In this document: piece after piece, positions 21,335 to 32,919 of the stretch | How positions within the stretch are numbered: the first letter of the stretch is position 1 | Layout of the letters: the number at the start of each line of letters is the position of its first letter | Assembly (NCBI GenBank): GCA_030549495.1 | Contig: JAUIRK010000998.1 | Location: 1-64,000, forward strand | Source: Nectonema munidae | Taxonomy: Eukaryota > Nematomorpha > Nectonematoida > Nectonematidae | Length of the DNA stretch: 64,000 nucleotides | Direction of reading: 5' to 3' | Notes under the pieces: generated by a model | Databases searched by the model: none | What the model was told of the DNA's origin: nothing | Seen by the model: only the letters and a program-made list of their open reading frames with translations | Made by a program: the position numbers and the translations under genes

Positions 21335-23592
21335 CCTTAGCAGGACGGAACTTTTTAGAGCAACACTAAGGACGGTTAATGGGAGTTTTACTCCAATTTT
21401 TAAAAAAAGTATATTTCTTTTTTTTAATAAAGCTTTAGCATATCAAAGTCCTTTTAAGAATGTTTTTGTTCAGTTTGATATGTTTCCATGTTTTTTTATA
21501 CGAAAAAAATCAAAAAACTTATTTTAGAATTAAAGATTAAAAAAGAGTTTGTTTTAGTTAACGTCATCTATAATAAAAATAAAAATTGCATTCGAACTTC
21601 CATAACGTTTACACTTATTAGATATACATATCTAAGAAAAATTTTTAAATTCATCTATTGTATTATTTGTTAAATTATTTCAACAAACGCTACTTCATAT
21701 GCAAAAAAGGCATATTAATCATAAATTAATATTTAGTTTTTTTCAAATATATAAAAAAAATGAACTAACATTTATTCAACTATTATAAAAATACAACACA
21801 CGAGTATTATAATAAAAAAATCGTAAATATTTACAATTATTATGTGTTTCTGCACTTTTTACACATAAATAAAGTATGGCTTTTACAAATGAATTTCCCA
21901 CATACACTGCATTTTCGTGTTCCCCTTTTTCTTGGCTTACAATCACTAAAAGAGCAATATCCTCGTTGAACTGATGTAGTTGGGTTCTGGTCAACATCAA
22001 AAAACCCGTAAAAAGATAATAAGTTTCTGGTAGATAAGCGAGTAAATGAACTTTGACTTCTAATCAACATGCATTTTTCAGCTAAAAGTAGAGAAAGGTG
22101 TTTTATAAAGCATTTTCTTCCTCCTCTTGAAACTGACGGGTATGCATCTGAATCATTAGCTCTCATAATTACCCAGCTATTATTAACTGCAATATCAAGA
22201 AAATTTGTAAAAATTGCAACTGGCCAACGTCTAGAAGACTTATAACAGCTGTAATTTCTTGCCATTCTGTTAAAAACATCCACTCCAGATTTAAACCTAT
22301 TATAATCTAGAATAGTTTGAGGCTTTTTTCTGGGCCCAAAAGTATCTATTTGTGATAGATGTTGACTAGATAACACATAGACTGGTTTGAAGTTTTTTTT
22401 AGAATGTTTTTTCGGTATATAAACTGTTAACGGAGAGGTTTCTGAATACAAAAATCTACTCTCACAATCATTCAAACCCAGACCTTTTAAATGCGCTGGA
22501 CGGACTACATGCGGCATGAACCTTCTATTACTTCTTACCGTACCAAAGATTGTATAGTTTTGATTTTTGGCCCAATTACACAAATCCTGGAACATAAAAA
22601 ACCTATCTGCATAAATACCAATACCGGTCGGTAAGCAAGAAATATTTACCAATCTTTTTACTATATTATTGGGTTTAAAATGATCCCTGTCCACTAAACC
22701 ACTTTCATAGATTTCGCTACAAAAAAACAAAAAAAGTGGACGAGTCTACACAGTGATAAATTTTCATACCATATCGACCTGGCTTGGATGGGTCGTATAC
22801 TTTTATAGGTGACCTGCCTCTATACTTGACGAGCTGCTCGTCAATTGTAACGCAATTAGATGGTGACCAATATTTATGAAAGTTTTCAAGGAAAAAAATT
22901 TGTAAGTATCTTATCGGAGCTAATTTATCTGAACTATTTCTTGTAGTTCTTGAATCAAATCTTATAAAGGTACGAATAAGAATGAATACGTCTCTACTGA
23001 TTGCAGCTTTTAAAAAAGGGGTTCCATACTTTTCAGAAAAAAGATGTTTGACATCAATCTGCTGATCTTTAGACTGCCCAATGTAAAGAATACAGGCTAA
23101 GTATGCTAGCAAATGTTCCATTGAAAACCTTTCATATAAACTTTTGAGGTTCTCCAACAAACAATTAGGACTTCTACAAAAAAAAATTTAACTAAATAAT
23201 GTTTTCTAATAGAAAATTACTTGTAGTTTTCTTCCATTCTTTCTTTTGTGTAGACAAAAATATGGTTCAAAAGAGATTCAGTGAAAAAAAGATTAAAAAT
23301 TTTCAAAGGATCTTTCAAATTTTTTGCCGTATCATTTGGACCTGGTCTTCTTGAGATTATATTAGTTGATGATCTTCTTCCACAAATCTCTCTCGGTTCC
23401 CAAAAAAATTGGGTTCCATCTGGTGCTAAAAGAGACACATCTTCGCAAAGAGCTGTTTCTTCATCGCTTGAATCTGTTTGCCCTTCGATATCAACTGAAT
23501 TTTGAATTTCATATTCACTATTTGAAAAAACGTCAGAACCAGAGGTTTCTCCTTCATCACTACTTGTATAAAAACTTGAGGAGCTCATAATA
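21335..23592 (-). mobile_element. piggyBac C (right end not resolved)
   Basis: The left end is TTAA (21331-21334) followed by CCTTAGCAGGACGGAACTTT. The coding exons run to 23588. The right terminus is not found before piggyBac D (24492). The D insertion and the AGATGGCGTTAA motif at 27684-27695, just outside D, suggest that the right sub-terminal part of C continues beyond 27644. The element lies inside hAT-1. A TTAACGTCATCT variant of the piggyBac motif is at 21558. Confidence 0.72.
21840..23588 (-). CDS. piggyBac C transposase (two exons, one frame break)
   Basis: Same lineage as A, D and E. Exon 1 (23588-23221) starts MSSSSFYTSS and contains RRPGPNDTAKNLKDPLKI. A 47-bp intron (donor GTAATT at 23220, acceptor TTTGTAG ending 23174) joins NYK to SPNCLL. 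Exon 2 has MEHLLAYLACILYIGQSKDQ, VTIDEQLVKYRGRS, TGIGIYADRFFMFQD and RFKSGVDVFNRMARNY, so all three catalytic Asp are kept. KCSVCGKFICKSHTLFMCKK is the zinc-binding tail. One frame change lies at about 22725 in a run of seven T between YHCVDSSTFF and EIYESGL. If that run is miscounted the gene would be intact. Confidence 0.87.
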
Positions 23593-24039
23593 AAATTTTG
23601 CGAAGTAACTTAGGAAATCCAAATGAAGCTTGTCAAGAAATGGAAGAATTATTACACATACACAAATAAAGCAAGAGAGAGAGTTTTGTGTAATCTATAC
23701 GCGATTTCTTCACTATTCATTCATGCCAAGGAATTATTTACCAAATGTGGTGAGAAAAAAGATAACAAATGCATAGAAAATTATATATGGTTCCTGTAGT
23801 CAATGGAACAATTGAGGTCACTCTAGCCGCATGCGTATTCTCGATAAAAAATCAATATCAAGTAAGAGTTCTTTGTGTTTGAAATCATATTTTGATTTAT
23901 TTCTGCCTTGTATGATGTGTCTTTTATTACCCAGATAATACCATGACACAAATTCAATAAGGAGTCCATTCTCTTCATTTTTTTATTCAAGTACGCAACC
24001 ATGCGCTGTTCAACAAATCGATCTAAAAAGCTTATCTAA

Positions 24040-24345
24040 TTTTTTTAATCTTTTTTACTTTTTATAAAATATTTTGCACTGTAGAAAAATAAATTTAGAA
24101 AAACAAAGTTTTGAATAGTGATCAATATAATTTTTTCACAAAACTACATAATCATACGTTTGTTTGCTTTGTTATTTCTTTTTTCTTTGTAAATAAAAAA
24201 AAATATTATAGTTCTTCTTTTTAATTTTTTATATATAATATTTTGCACTATGGAAAACAAATTTATGAAAACAAAGTTTTGAATATTGAACAATATAGTT
24301 TTTTTCACAAAGCTACATATTCGTACGCTTGTTTGTTTTGTTATT
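24040..24345 (+). repeat. ~120-bp tandem direct duplication
   Basis: Two copies, about 24055-24165 and 24228-24345, share TATTTTGCACT, AACAAAGTTTTGAATA and CGTTTGTTTGCTTTGTTATT. They are about 85% alike by eye. They are probably part of the 5' sub-terminal region of piggyBac C. Confidence 0.75.
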
Positions 24346-24715
24346 AGCTAATAATGAAAGACTTGCTATAATACCCAAAGCGAAGGAAATAATAGAAACA
24401 TGATTTTCGAACGTCATGTGTTTCAAAAATAATCCTCAGAAAAAAAATCTAAATTTGAAATCCACTTCAAATATTTTTATAACTTGTTTAACCCTCGCTT
24501 GACGGACTCAATGCTTTTTCGACGCATCGGTCAGTTATTTAACAATAGCCAAAAATTTAACAAACAAAACTTTTACCAAATTTATATGTAAATATAGTAA
24601 AAAAAACAAGGAAAATAATGGTAAAATTTGATTTTTCTTAAGATAAGGCAAACAAATTTATTTTGAATAAAAAGAATAAAACTGTACTTTTTTTGAAGAT
24701 GGCGTTAAAATAAAA

Positions 24716-26417
24716 CTAGCAACAATTTGAGCATAACGTTTTTGAATGATTTTTACACACAGTGACTCCACATTTCTCACACCTTCTAGCTGTACGGCTT
24801 CTCCTCGAAATACATTTTGAGCAAGATGCTCTTTTTGATGATGAAGGCTGATTTTCAGTTGCTTGATCATACCCATAATGTGCAAGTAAGTACTTTGTCT
24901 CCACCGGTAATTCAGACTGTTGGGCTCTCACTTTCATTGCTTCTTCACATAGATAAAAAGCAAGTCTTTTGATAAAATACTTTCTACCACTCTGTTTTGA
25001 AGATGGAAATTCATTAGGAGTGTTGAACCTTGCAATTATCCAGGTATTCATGACTGAAATATCCAGATAATTAGAAAACGCAGCATGTGTCCACTTACGT
25101 TTAGGTTTATAAGACCTATAAGTTCTTATCATTTTGTTAGCAACGTCTACACCACATTTAGATTCGTTGTAAGCCAACAAACTTTCAGGTTTAGAGGCAA
25201 CATTGCTGATTCTTACATTTTTATGTTGTGAAGATAGAATATATACAGCCTTGAAGTTACGAGTAGCATGCTTTTTGGGTATATACGCTGATAAAGAAAC
25301 GTAGTCTGAATAAATTGAAAGACTCTCACATTCTTTTAACTTCAATGTTTTCAAGTGCTTTGGTCTGAATAGTGTTGGAACGAATCGTCTATTTAATGTA
25401 ACTGTGCCGCACAAAGACAAGCTTTTTTGAGTACACCATACAGCAAGTTGATGACTTGTGAAGAATCTATCGGTATAGACGCCGCATCCAGTAGGAATAT
25501 TGCTTTCTTGAATCAATCTTTGGCAGATTTTGAAACTTGAGAAATAAGCTCTGTCCTCCAAACCGCTAACATATATTTCAGGCTTCAAAAAGTAGAAAAA
25601 CTTTGCATCATTCAGGTGATAAAACTTGATCCCATAGTGACCTGGCTTTTTGGGATCATATATTTTCAGAGAACAATTACCTCTGAATGTTACTAATTGC
25701 TCATCAATCGTCACAGTGGAGTGTGGTGTCCAATAACAAGAAAAAATACTGAAAAAATGATCATGAATCTTTCGGATAGGACTCAATTTATCAGAAGCAT
25801 CACGTTTTCCTTGTCATCAAATCGTAAAAAACATGGACAAGGATAAACATATCTCGTCCAATAGAAGCTTTCAAAAATGGAGAACCAGATTTCGAGAATA
25901 ATTCTGAAACTTTTATTTTTTGATCCCCATTTTGCCCAATATATATCAACGCTCCGAAATAGGATAATATATGATGTAATTTGAACACTTTGTATGAGTG
26001 AAGTAGTTGTGCATATTTAGGACACGGGGATCTAAAATTTGGGAAATAATTAAAATCCTATCTAAACAATTAAAAATCTTACTTATAGTTGGCTTCCATC
26101 TTGTGCAACGTTTTCGCATAAATGTAGGAAATTAATTCAAAATTAAAAAAGAGTTTGAAGATCGATAAAATGTCTTTCATATTTTTAGCCAATCCTTTAG
26201 GACCAGGAGGTTCCAGAACAATATTTCGAATATTTAAGCTTTCAGGTCTCCCTGCTCCTTGATGTTTCGGATCTCTAGTATACTCTGTTGCATCGGGAGC
26301 AACTAAAGTTTCATCAAGTAATTCCTCTTCACTTGTGTAAGAAGATATAGAAGATTCGGTGTCTAAGCTATTGAAGGAGGAGAAGGAGTCAGTAGACAAA
26401 GAAGAAGAAGAAGACAT
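24716..26417 (-). CDS. piggyBac D transposase (two exons, frame break)
   Basis: Exon 1 (26417 or 26414 to 26083) starts MMSSSSSLSTD and contains LEPPGPKGLAKNMKDIL. A 51-bp intron (donor GTAAGA at 26082, acceptor TTTTAG ending 26032) joins NYK to SPCPKY. Exon 2 contains ILSYFGALIYIGQNGDQKIK, VTIDEQLVTFRGNC, GVYTDRFFTSHQL and SKCGVDVANKMIRTY (three catalytic Asp). It ends in a C-terminal cross-brace of Cys/His ending CSNCC. Near 25790-25810 the frame is lost through two single-base shortfalls in homopolymers when compared with copy E (T run and A run), which spoils FLRFDDKEKRD. The upstream Met at 26507 adds a hydrophobic stretch absent from sister copies, so the MSSSS start is preferred. Confidence 0.9.
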
Positions 26418-26540
26418 CATAAAGAAAAGAATGAAAATCAATTTATTCCAAGTGAGAAAAAACGCACGGCTCAAGAAATAAGAAACACGAGTTTGAGCGT
26501 GAAACAAAGTGATTAAAATGGTACAAGGTTTGAATAGTTG

Positions 26541-27046
26541 AGATCAGAAGTGAAGAAGTAAATTACATACATATATAAAATGTTTTTAAAATCGTTTATG
26601 ATCCTTTATTGCTTATTATTCTTGACAAATTGAAGAGAAACGTCATCACAACGCGTATTGATGTTGTTCATAGCTTCATATCTTTTATACAATAAACAAA
26701 TCAATCCCAATAACAAATCTCATCATGACATTGCCAAGTTTATTTATGACACGATATGTGGCATTTCAAATATAAAGATACTATGACGCAAAGAGATCAG
26801 AAGTGAAGAAGTAAATTACATACATATATAAAATGTTTTTAAAATCGTTTATGATCCTTTATTGCTTATTATTCCTGACAAATTGAAGAGAAACGTCATC
26901 ACAACGCGTATTGATGTTGTTCATAGCTTCATATCTTTTATACAATAAACAAATCAATCCCAATAACAAATCTCATCATGACATTGCCAAGTTTATTTAT
27001 GACACGATATGTGGCATTTCAAATATAAAGATACTATGACGCAAAT
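26541..27046 (+). repeat. 253-bp tandem duplication in piggyBac D 5' region
   Basis: Two nearly identical head-to-tail copies start AGATCAGAAGTGAAGAAGTA at 26541 and 26794. The same duplication is present in copy E (about 45665-46180), so it belongs to the element and is older than the D/E split. Confidence 0.95.
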
Positions 27047-27859
27047 TTATCACAATTGTTCGATACCTTTCATCATACCATTGCTCAATATTTATGGCAT
27101 ATGTCATTGCATTACAAATTTGAAGTATTTATGACGTGAATCAATGAAAGAAATTATTTATGCTTTATACCAATTTTTGATACATTTACAGCAAAAAGTT
27201 GTAATATAAATTTTGTATGATATAATCACCAAAAAAAAACAAAGTCCGGTTAAATAAAGAAAATTTACTTACAAATTAATTTGTGAAAAAGAATGATTTT
27301 TCTCAACCGAAAAACTTTTTGATCGTTGCTATATATAAAAATTAATAATTATTATGCTAAGTACTATAGTAGCTTTTGAAATAATAATCTAACTCAAAAT
27401 TTATTATGTTTTTTATACTAATTTCATAATAATATAGATGGCGTTAAATTAAAAATTAAAAACTTCCATAGATTTTTTAATATTTAGTTTTTATTTTGTT
27501 AAACAACAGAAAAACAACTATTAAATACTAAACTATATTAAAAAAAATTTGTAATCGTAATAGATAAGAAAAAAAAATTGGACAAAAATGTCATAGAGTC
27601 CGTCATCCGTGTTATATTTTATACGTCCGTCAAGCGAGGGTTAAGGTTACAACTTAAGTTTTTCATAAAAACATATTAATTTTAGATGGCGTTAAATTTA
27701 AATTTCGTATAAATTACTATAAATATTTTTTCATGTGGTGAAAATTTTATATTTCTTTTTATCTTTAAAACCCATTAAAAAAAATAAAATACCACCAAGT
27801 TAGCATATCGACTAGCTATATTTTTCTATCAGAAAAAGAAATTTTAAATATTTACTAGC

Positions 27860-28750
27860 CAAAAAAAGCCTTGGGAGCTCACGCAAACCCAGGCTGAAGC
27901 GTTCTTGGGGGTATATGCTAAAAAAAGAGAAAAATTATCCTAGGTGACTACCCATATACAATAGCCCCCAAGCAATAGGGAATTCTGCGTTCTGCGATAT
28001 AGTTCTGTTTTTTCTGAGTTCTAGATCCGCCTACTTAAATTTAGGATTGGCACAAGGTATAAGTCCCAAAACAGTTTCATCTTACGAGCTAGGTTAGGCA
28101 TAGTCGGTAATCTGGCCTCTACAGGAGCCCGCTTGTAGGACCGTTTAAACATACATTCCAATAAAACATATATCCTAGGGACGACATTTAGGGATGGAGT
28201 CAAATTCCAGGGGTAGATTGTTCCTAACCTAGCATGCCTTAAATTATGTATATCTTTCTTAACCCTATAACATGTATCAAATATTATTTATTAATAATAT
28301 ATAAGATATTGCATGCCTTCAAACGCTTCTATTTTTGTAGCATATACCTTTTATAATCATATTCTTTTATTTAGGAACAAGATACATTCCGTTGTGCCGG
28401 TTTTTTACCCTGGTTTTCTTCCTCTGAAGAATTCAAAGGTTTTTACGGTTAGGTAGTGCTCTAGCGACGCGATTCTACGTGGTTAGTAATCAAGCTATCA
28501 CTAGACAATAAGTTTGTTTCCCAAATTGGGAGCGTTCGCGTTAGGATTGTATCGTTCTCTCAGTTGTATTTATATATTGTCACATAAATTCTTGTAAAAT
28601 ACTATATATAATAGAGCTATTCTTTTGTAACAAGGGCCAATTGGTGTTTAGTGGGATGGAAAGTCCAGTTAGACTTGGACTCAGCATTCCGGGCGGGCCA
28701 CGATATCCGAAAGGATGGGTGCGAACGTCACAAAACAACTTAATTAATTA
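27860..28750. other. Unassigned ~0.9-kb GC-richer block with (TTAA)n end
   Basis: The block is notably less A/T-rich than its surroundings. It begins near GCCTTGGGAGCTCACGC and ends with GGGCGGGCCACGATATCC and then TTAATTAATTAATTAATTAA at 28739-28758. The simple tail suggests the 3' end of a non-LTR retroelement, but no reverse transcriptase frame is seen. The open frame at 28021-28203 resembles nothing I know. It lies inside hAT-1. Confidence 0.4.
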
Positions 28751-28952
28751 ATTAATTAAAACCCGCACCCGCCCCGCCCCGCCCCGCAAAAATGTTGCTG
28801 TGGACAACCCACGTTCACCCCGCTCCGTAAAAATGTTGCTGCCCCCTGGTGCGGGTCCCGCAAAACCCGCGTGGGTTGTCCGCCTCGCGCAGAGCACTAA
28901 TGGCCACCGGTGACCCGTTTGGAATCTGAAACATTTTATTCTGGGTCACCAG

Positions 28953-30579
28953 TAGAGCTTCTGTACCGGGAAATCCCGTTTCCCGGGATTTCAATCAAAT
29001 TTTACAATCCCGTTTCCCGGGAAAATTATCACGATATCCCGGTACTTTTTTAAAATTGAACTAAAAACCACTCTTTAAAAAAAATGAATCTCAAAAACTT
29101 TTAAACATTTTTAATTATTATGTTTTGAAATTCCTATTATATACGATAAATTTAGACTATATTCAGTTCTAATTTCTAAATGTATATTTATACAAAAAAT
29201 ATATAAAAAATTTAAATAGTATGAAATTTTGAATTATAGAAAATTATAACAAATTAATTAATTACAAACGAAATAAAATTTCATTTTCTTACAAGGATCG
29301 TGTTCTGCCAGTGAATTGATTGAAGAAAAGCTTCAAGAGCTTTCTATAAGAGCTTACAAGAGCTTAAATATTAACAATGATATCATAAGTATTACAAGTG
29401 ATGGAGCCAGTGTAATGAAAAAACTTGGGAAAAACTTTATGATACATCAACTGTGCTTTATTCACGCAATTCATTTAGCTATTGTGGATGTCGTATATAT
29501 GTCAGAAAAAGATTATCGAAATAATTTTGCATATTATCATGTAGAAAGAGACAGTGAATCTGAAGAAGATGAATGATACCGAGGAAGAATCCAGTAAAGA
29601 ATATTTTTATTGTATTGAATCTTTAGGAAACATTGATACAATAATTAAAATGTTTAGAAAATCTCCGGTAAAAAATTCCGCTCTTCAGAAACATGTAATA
29701 TCAGATCATGGTCGTGAATTTAAGCTCAGTTTACACGTAAAAACAAGATGGAACAGCTTAGTAACTATGTTGGAACGATTTATTTTTCTGAAAAACTCTA
29801 TTTTTAAAACGCTGATTGACCTCAATGAAAAGATAGATCTTTTTTCGGAAATCAAATTTGACGTTCTTGAGGATGTTGTTAAAAGCTTAAAACCAGTTCA
29901 AGTAGCTATAACAAAATTGAGTGAAAGTAAATGTAATATAATGGAGAGTGAAGCAATGTTCAATTTTTTGTTTAAAACTTTAAGTAGCAATGAAACTCAG
30001 TTTTCTTGTATAATTAAAGAAAAATTATTTATCAGAATTGAAGATCGAAGAAACAAAAGACTTGTATCACTTTTACATTTTCTACAATACCAAAGTTACA
30101 CGAATCCCCAAGATTCTTTGTTAAAATACTCAACTTTTGAAGAAATCGTTCAATTTGGCGCTGATATTTTCAAAAGTTTATATCCAAATTACTTTTCAAA
30201 TACTGATTCTGAAGAAAAAAGTTGCGATCTAAACTATATCACTGCTAAAACTGATGACAAAAATAAATGTTCTCTTACTGAAAGCATGAACAGAGAAATT
30301 CAAGCTTTTATGAAGTGTAATAAAAACGAGAATCATATTTCAATAGATTCAATCAAGCCTTCTTCCTGCGAATGTGAAAGAAATTTTTCTCTAGTGAATG
30401 ATTTTCTTTCAAAAAAAGGCAAAGCATTAAGAATGAAGGATTAAATGCCTTAGTTTTTTTTGAAAAGTTTTTTTTACATAAAAAGTCACTTTATCCCGGG
30501 AAATCTCGGGATCCCGGGAAAATTTTTTTTTATTCCCGATTCCTGGGAATCCTATTTTTCCGGGAAAACAGAACCTCTA
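28953..30579 (+). mobile_element. hAT-2, 1627 bp, exact TSD
   Basis: The ends are TAGAGCTTCTG and, inverted, TAGAGGTTCTG. The octamer GTCACCAG is duplicated exactly (28945-28952 and 30580-30587). CCCGGGA-rich palindromes lie just inside both ends (28970-29045 and 30490-30565). It sits 46 bp right of the hAT-1 duplication. It encodes an N-terminally deleted transposase. Confidence 0.93.
29293..30472 (+). pseudogene. hAT-2 transposase lacking N-terminus
   Basis: The first piece (to 29576) has SASELIEEKLQELSIRAY, ISITSDGASVMKKLGK (catalytic Asp) and QLCFIHAIHLAIVDVVY, the C-x2-H-x2-H(LA) motif of the hAT insertion domain. The second piece, one frame over from about 29560 to 30444, has HVKTRWNSLVTMLERF, the RW motif, and SSCECERNFSLVNDFLSKKG. 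After a last frame change comes NALVFFEKFF, which completes the dimerisation domain. The BED finger and the first catalytic Asp are absent. With two frame changes it is not functional. Confidence 0.85.
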
Positions 30580-30599
30580 GTCACCAGTGACCCAATCGA

Positions 30600-32077
30600 C
30601 AGTCTGTTTTTAAAACAGTTTCACCTTGTTTGCTATATTTTGAAATGAAAAATCGGATTTGAACTTAAATTCTTCGGACAACATCAGAATTTTTAGTTAG
30701 CACAGTGTGTATTCGGATCGGTCCGATTCCTTCAAGTATTTAAGCACAGCACATGTGGCATAATTCATTTTTTTGTCAATCATGCCTAGAAAGACTTCAC
30801 TTGAGAAAAAGAATGAATTGATCAAGTTGGTAAGAAACCAAGGTTTTACGATCAAAGGTGCTTCTACTTTCATAAATATTAATTATTATACTTCGAAGAC
30901 AATTTTGCAAAATTTTGAAGATGATGATGTCGACCCAAATGTTGCTAAAAACATGGAGGTCACAAAAAAGTCTTACTCGACCAAAAAATACTCTCGTACT
31001 TAGAAAGTTTGATTGAGAATAACCCAATGCACACATAGGAAGAAATGTGACAAAAAATTCAACAAAGATTTTCTACAAAAATTTCAACAAGTAACGCTTA
31101 AAATAGCAAATAGAGAAATTGACTGCGTTAATTGACCAGGCATTATTGAAAAACGAAAAGAGTATGCAATGGAGTTCCAAAACTCATTTCCTTCTCAAGA
31201 AAGCCTAATATTTGTTGATGGAAGCGGGTTTAACTTACACTTGACACGCTCTCAAACTCATTGAAAAAAAGGCAAAACAGCTAATGTTGTTGTTGCTGTC
31301 AACAGGGGAAAACACATTAATTTTAGCAATAAATTGTTTCCAAGTTGTACATTTTGAAATAATTGAAAATGGAACCTGCAATGGGAAAAAGTTCTTCAAG
31401 TTCATGCAAACACTTTTGAACAAAATAGAGTTGGACGAAATAATGAATGAAGGTGCTTGGATTGTTTTAGACAATGCCAAAATTCATAAATGTCGAGATG
31501 TGCAAAATCTTTTCGATTCCTAAAGTAATTATGTTCTAAAATATCTTTGCAAAAGGAAAAAGTTTACTTATAAATGAAAGCAGTTCTTTATCTGAATTCA
31601 TTTATCAAAGTTTTCAAACAGTTTCTCCTTTGGAATGCAGTAATTTCTATCGGTTTATGTTGAAACATCAGCTGCTTTGGGCCAAAAATACATCCATGTC
31701 ATGTGGTACAGTTTATAATTTTTTATTTCAATAAATTTTTTTTCATTTCACTTTGTATTGAATTAAATAATATTTCCTTTAAAAGAAAATATTTTTCTTT
31801 ATCAGACGTTACAAACATATTTTTGTGAAAATGGTAAACTTTTCACAAAAAAGAATAATTCGATTGCGATTTTTGTTTGTGTCGAAAAGTTTATGCTCAT
31901 TTTCATTTTTCAACATCAATAACAACATTGAAGCTCAAGCACACCTATGTTAGAGTTTTATTCTTTCTTAAAAAGTAGAACAAAAAATGTTGTCCGGAGA
32001 ATTTTAGTTCGAATCCGATTTTTCATTAGAAAATATAGCTAACAAGGTCAATCTGTTTTAAAAACAGACTTTTTAAG
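30600..32077 (+). mobile_element. Tc1/mariner-like element with ~95-bp TIRs
   Basis: The ends CAGTCTGTTTTTAAAACAG and, inverted, AGTCTGTTTTTAAAACAG begin terminal inverted repeats that stay similar for about 95 bp, through GAAAAATCGGATT and CCGGACAACAT. No TA duplication is visible directly at the outermost bases. The length is about 1.48 kb, normal for the superfamily. The right end lies about 15 bp from the right-arm 21-bp minisatellite. Confidence 0.85.
30773..31523 (+). pseudogene. Tc1/mariner-like transposase, broken
   Basis: The start is MPRKTSLEKKNELIKLVRNQ, with GASTFININYYTSKTIL, a helix-turn-helix of the Tc1 paired-like type. After frame changes, about 31205-31262 gives FVDGSGFNLHLTRSQTH with the first catalytic Asp. 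The frame at 31284-31523 gives GKKFFKFMQTLLNKIEL and GAWIVLDNAKIHKCRDVQNL, with the second acidic residue. The last acidic position is not seen in frame. At least three stops or frame changes. The length is close to the family norm of about 340 residues. Confidence 0.82.
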
Positions 32078-32089
32078 CTTAAATACAAA

Positions 32090-32265
32090 TTTAAAATGAA
32101 CGAACTTAAAATGAAAAGGGACGAACTTAAATTGGAAAAGGACGAACTTAAAATGGAAAAGGACGAACTTAAAATGGAAAAGGGCGAACTTAAATTGGAA
32201 AAGGACGAACTTAAATTGGAAAAGGACGAACTTAAATTGAAAAAGGACGAACTTAAATTAAAAAT
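32090..32265 (+). repeat. 21-bp minisatellite, ~8 units (right arm)
   Basis: These are the same 21-bp units as 16626-16870, here on the plus strand. They encode a KLEKDEL heptad from Met 32096. The arm shares outer and inner flanks with the left arm in mirror orientation. I do not regard the 65-residue open frame as a gene. Confidence 0.95.
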
Positions 32266-32275
32266 GTTATATGTG

Positions 32276-32915
32276 CCACAGAGGGTCTTGTAATTTTTTG
32301 AAAACTTACAAAAACGTACTCTGCCTCCAATTTAATACTTTTAATATTTTCAAGCTCAGATTACAAGTCTCAGCAGGGCATGGAGACATACTCTTTTCTC
32401 TATAAACTGCAGGCCAATCACTCATCTCCACCGCAAATGTCAGTAGTTAATGAAACACTACAAGCACCCACTCACTCTTCCCTCGTTTCTCCCTCTCCTT
32501 TTCTCTCACTCAAAGCTGTCTATCAACAAAATTGCTCGCCCACCCCTTTCTCCTTTCCTAAATCAAATGAAGAGATGAGAAAGGTATTTTTTTATTCCAG
32601 CTCGATAACACCAACTGCTTATTAATTTTTATTATATATATAGGTCTATCTATAAAGTAAACTTATTTTTAAAACATTTTGTTGCGATAATTAAATTCAA
32701 AATATTTGCACTAAATGACTCACAATTATTTTAGAAAATTTTTTTTTTAGGAAACTCCGCTAATTTTTTCAATTTTTAATAAACCTCACAAATCATTTTC
32801 TCCATGAAACGTGCATTACTAGCTTCTGTTTTTAAGTCGAATTAGTTCAATATGAGACTTAAGGTAAAATCTAAAATGGTAAAATCTGGTCAATAAATCA
32901 TTCAATGAAATTGTA
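32276..32915. other. No gene recognised
   Basis: It contains a somewhat GC-richer piece (32340-32600) with a CTCTCACTC-type pyrimidine tract. The open frame 32380-32625 is Ser/Pro rich with no known domain. Confidence 0.5.
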
Positions 32916-32919
32916 TAAA

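Larger units (their letters stand above)
24492..27640 (-). mobile_element. piggyBac D, complete 3149-bp element
   Basis: It has perfect 16-bp terminal inverted repeats, CCCTCGCTTGACGGAC at 24492 and inverted at 27640. Both are bordered by canonical TTAA (24488-24491 and 27641-27644). It contains a two-exon transposase and a sub-terminal tandem duplication. AGATGGCGTTAA lies at 24697 and 27436, one near each end. It sits within piggyBac C, which sits within hAT-1, so it is the youngest layer of this nest. A near-identical copy, E, lies inverted at 45099. Confidence 0.95.
20108..28899 (-). mobile_element. hAT-1, 8.8 kb with nested piggyBacs
   Basis: The ends are GAGAGCCCTGCGCGG at 20108 and, inverted, TAGTGCTCTGCGCGA at 28899. 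The octamer ATGGCCAC is duplicated exactly (20100-20107 and 28900-28907). Sub-terminal DNA at both ends is unusually GC-rich for this window, with many CCCGCACCCGCCCCGC repeats (20110-20285, 28760-28880). Only the N-terminal part of the transposase remains. Most of the length is later insertions: piggyBac C, piggyBac D and an unassigned 0.9-kb block. Confidence 0.9.

Noticed and set aside
27860-28758. LTR of a retroelement
   Set aside because: There is no second copy, no TG...CA ends with target duplication and no reverse transcriptase or integrase frame nearby. Across the window I recognise no retrovirus-like element or Polinton.
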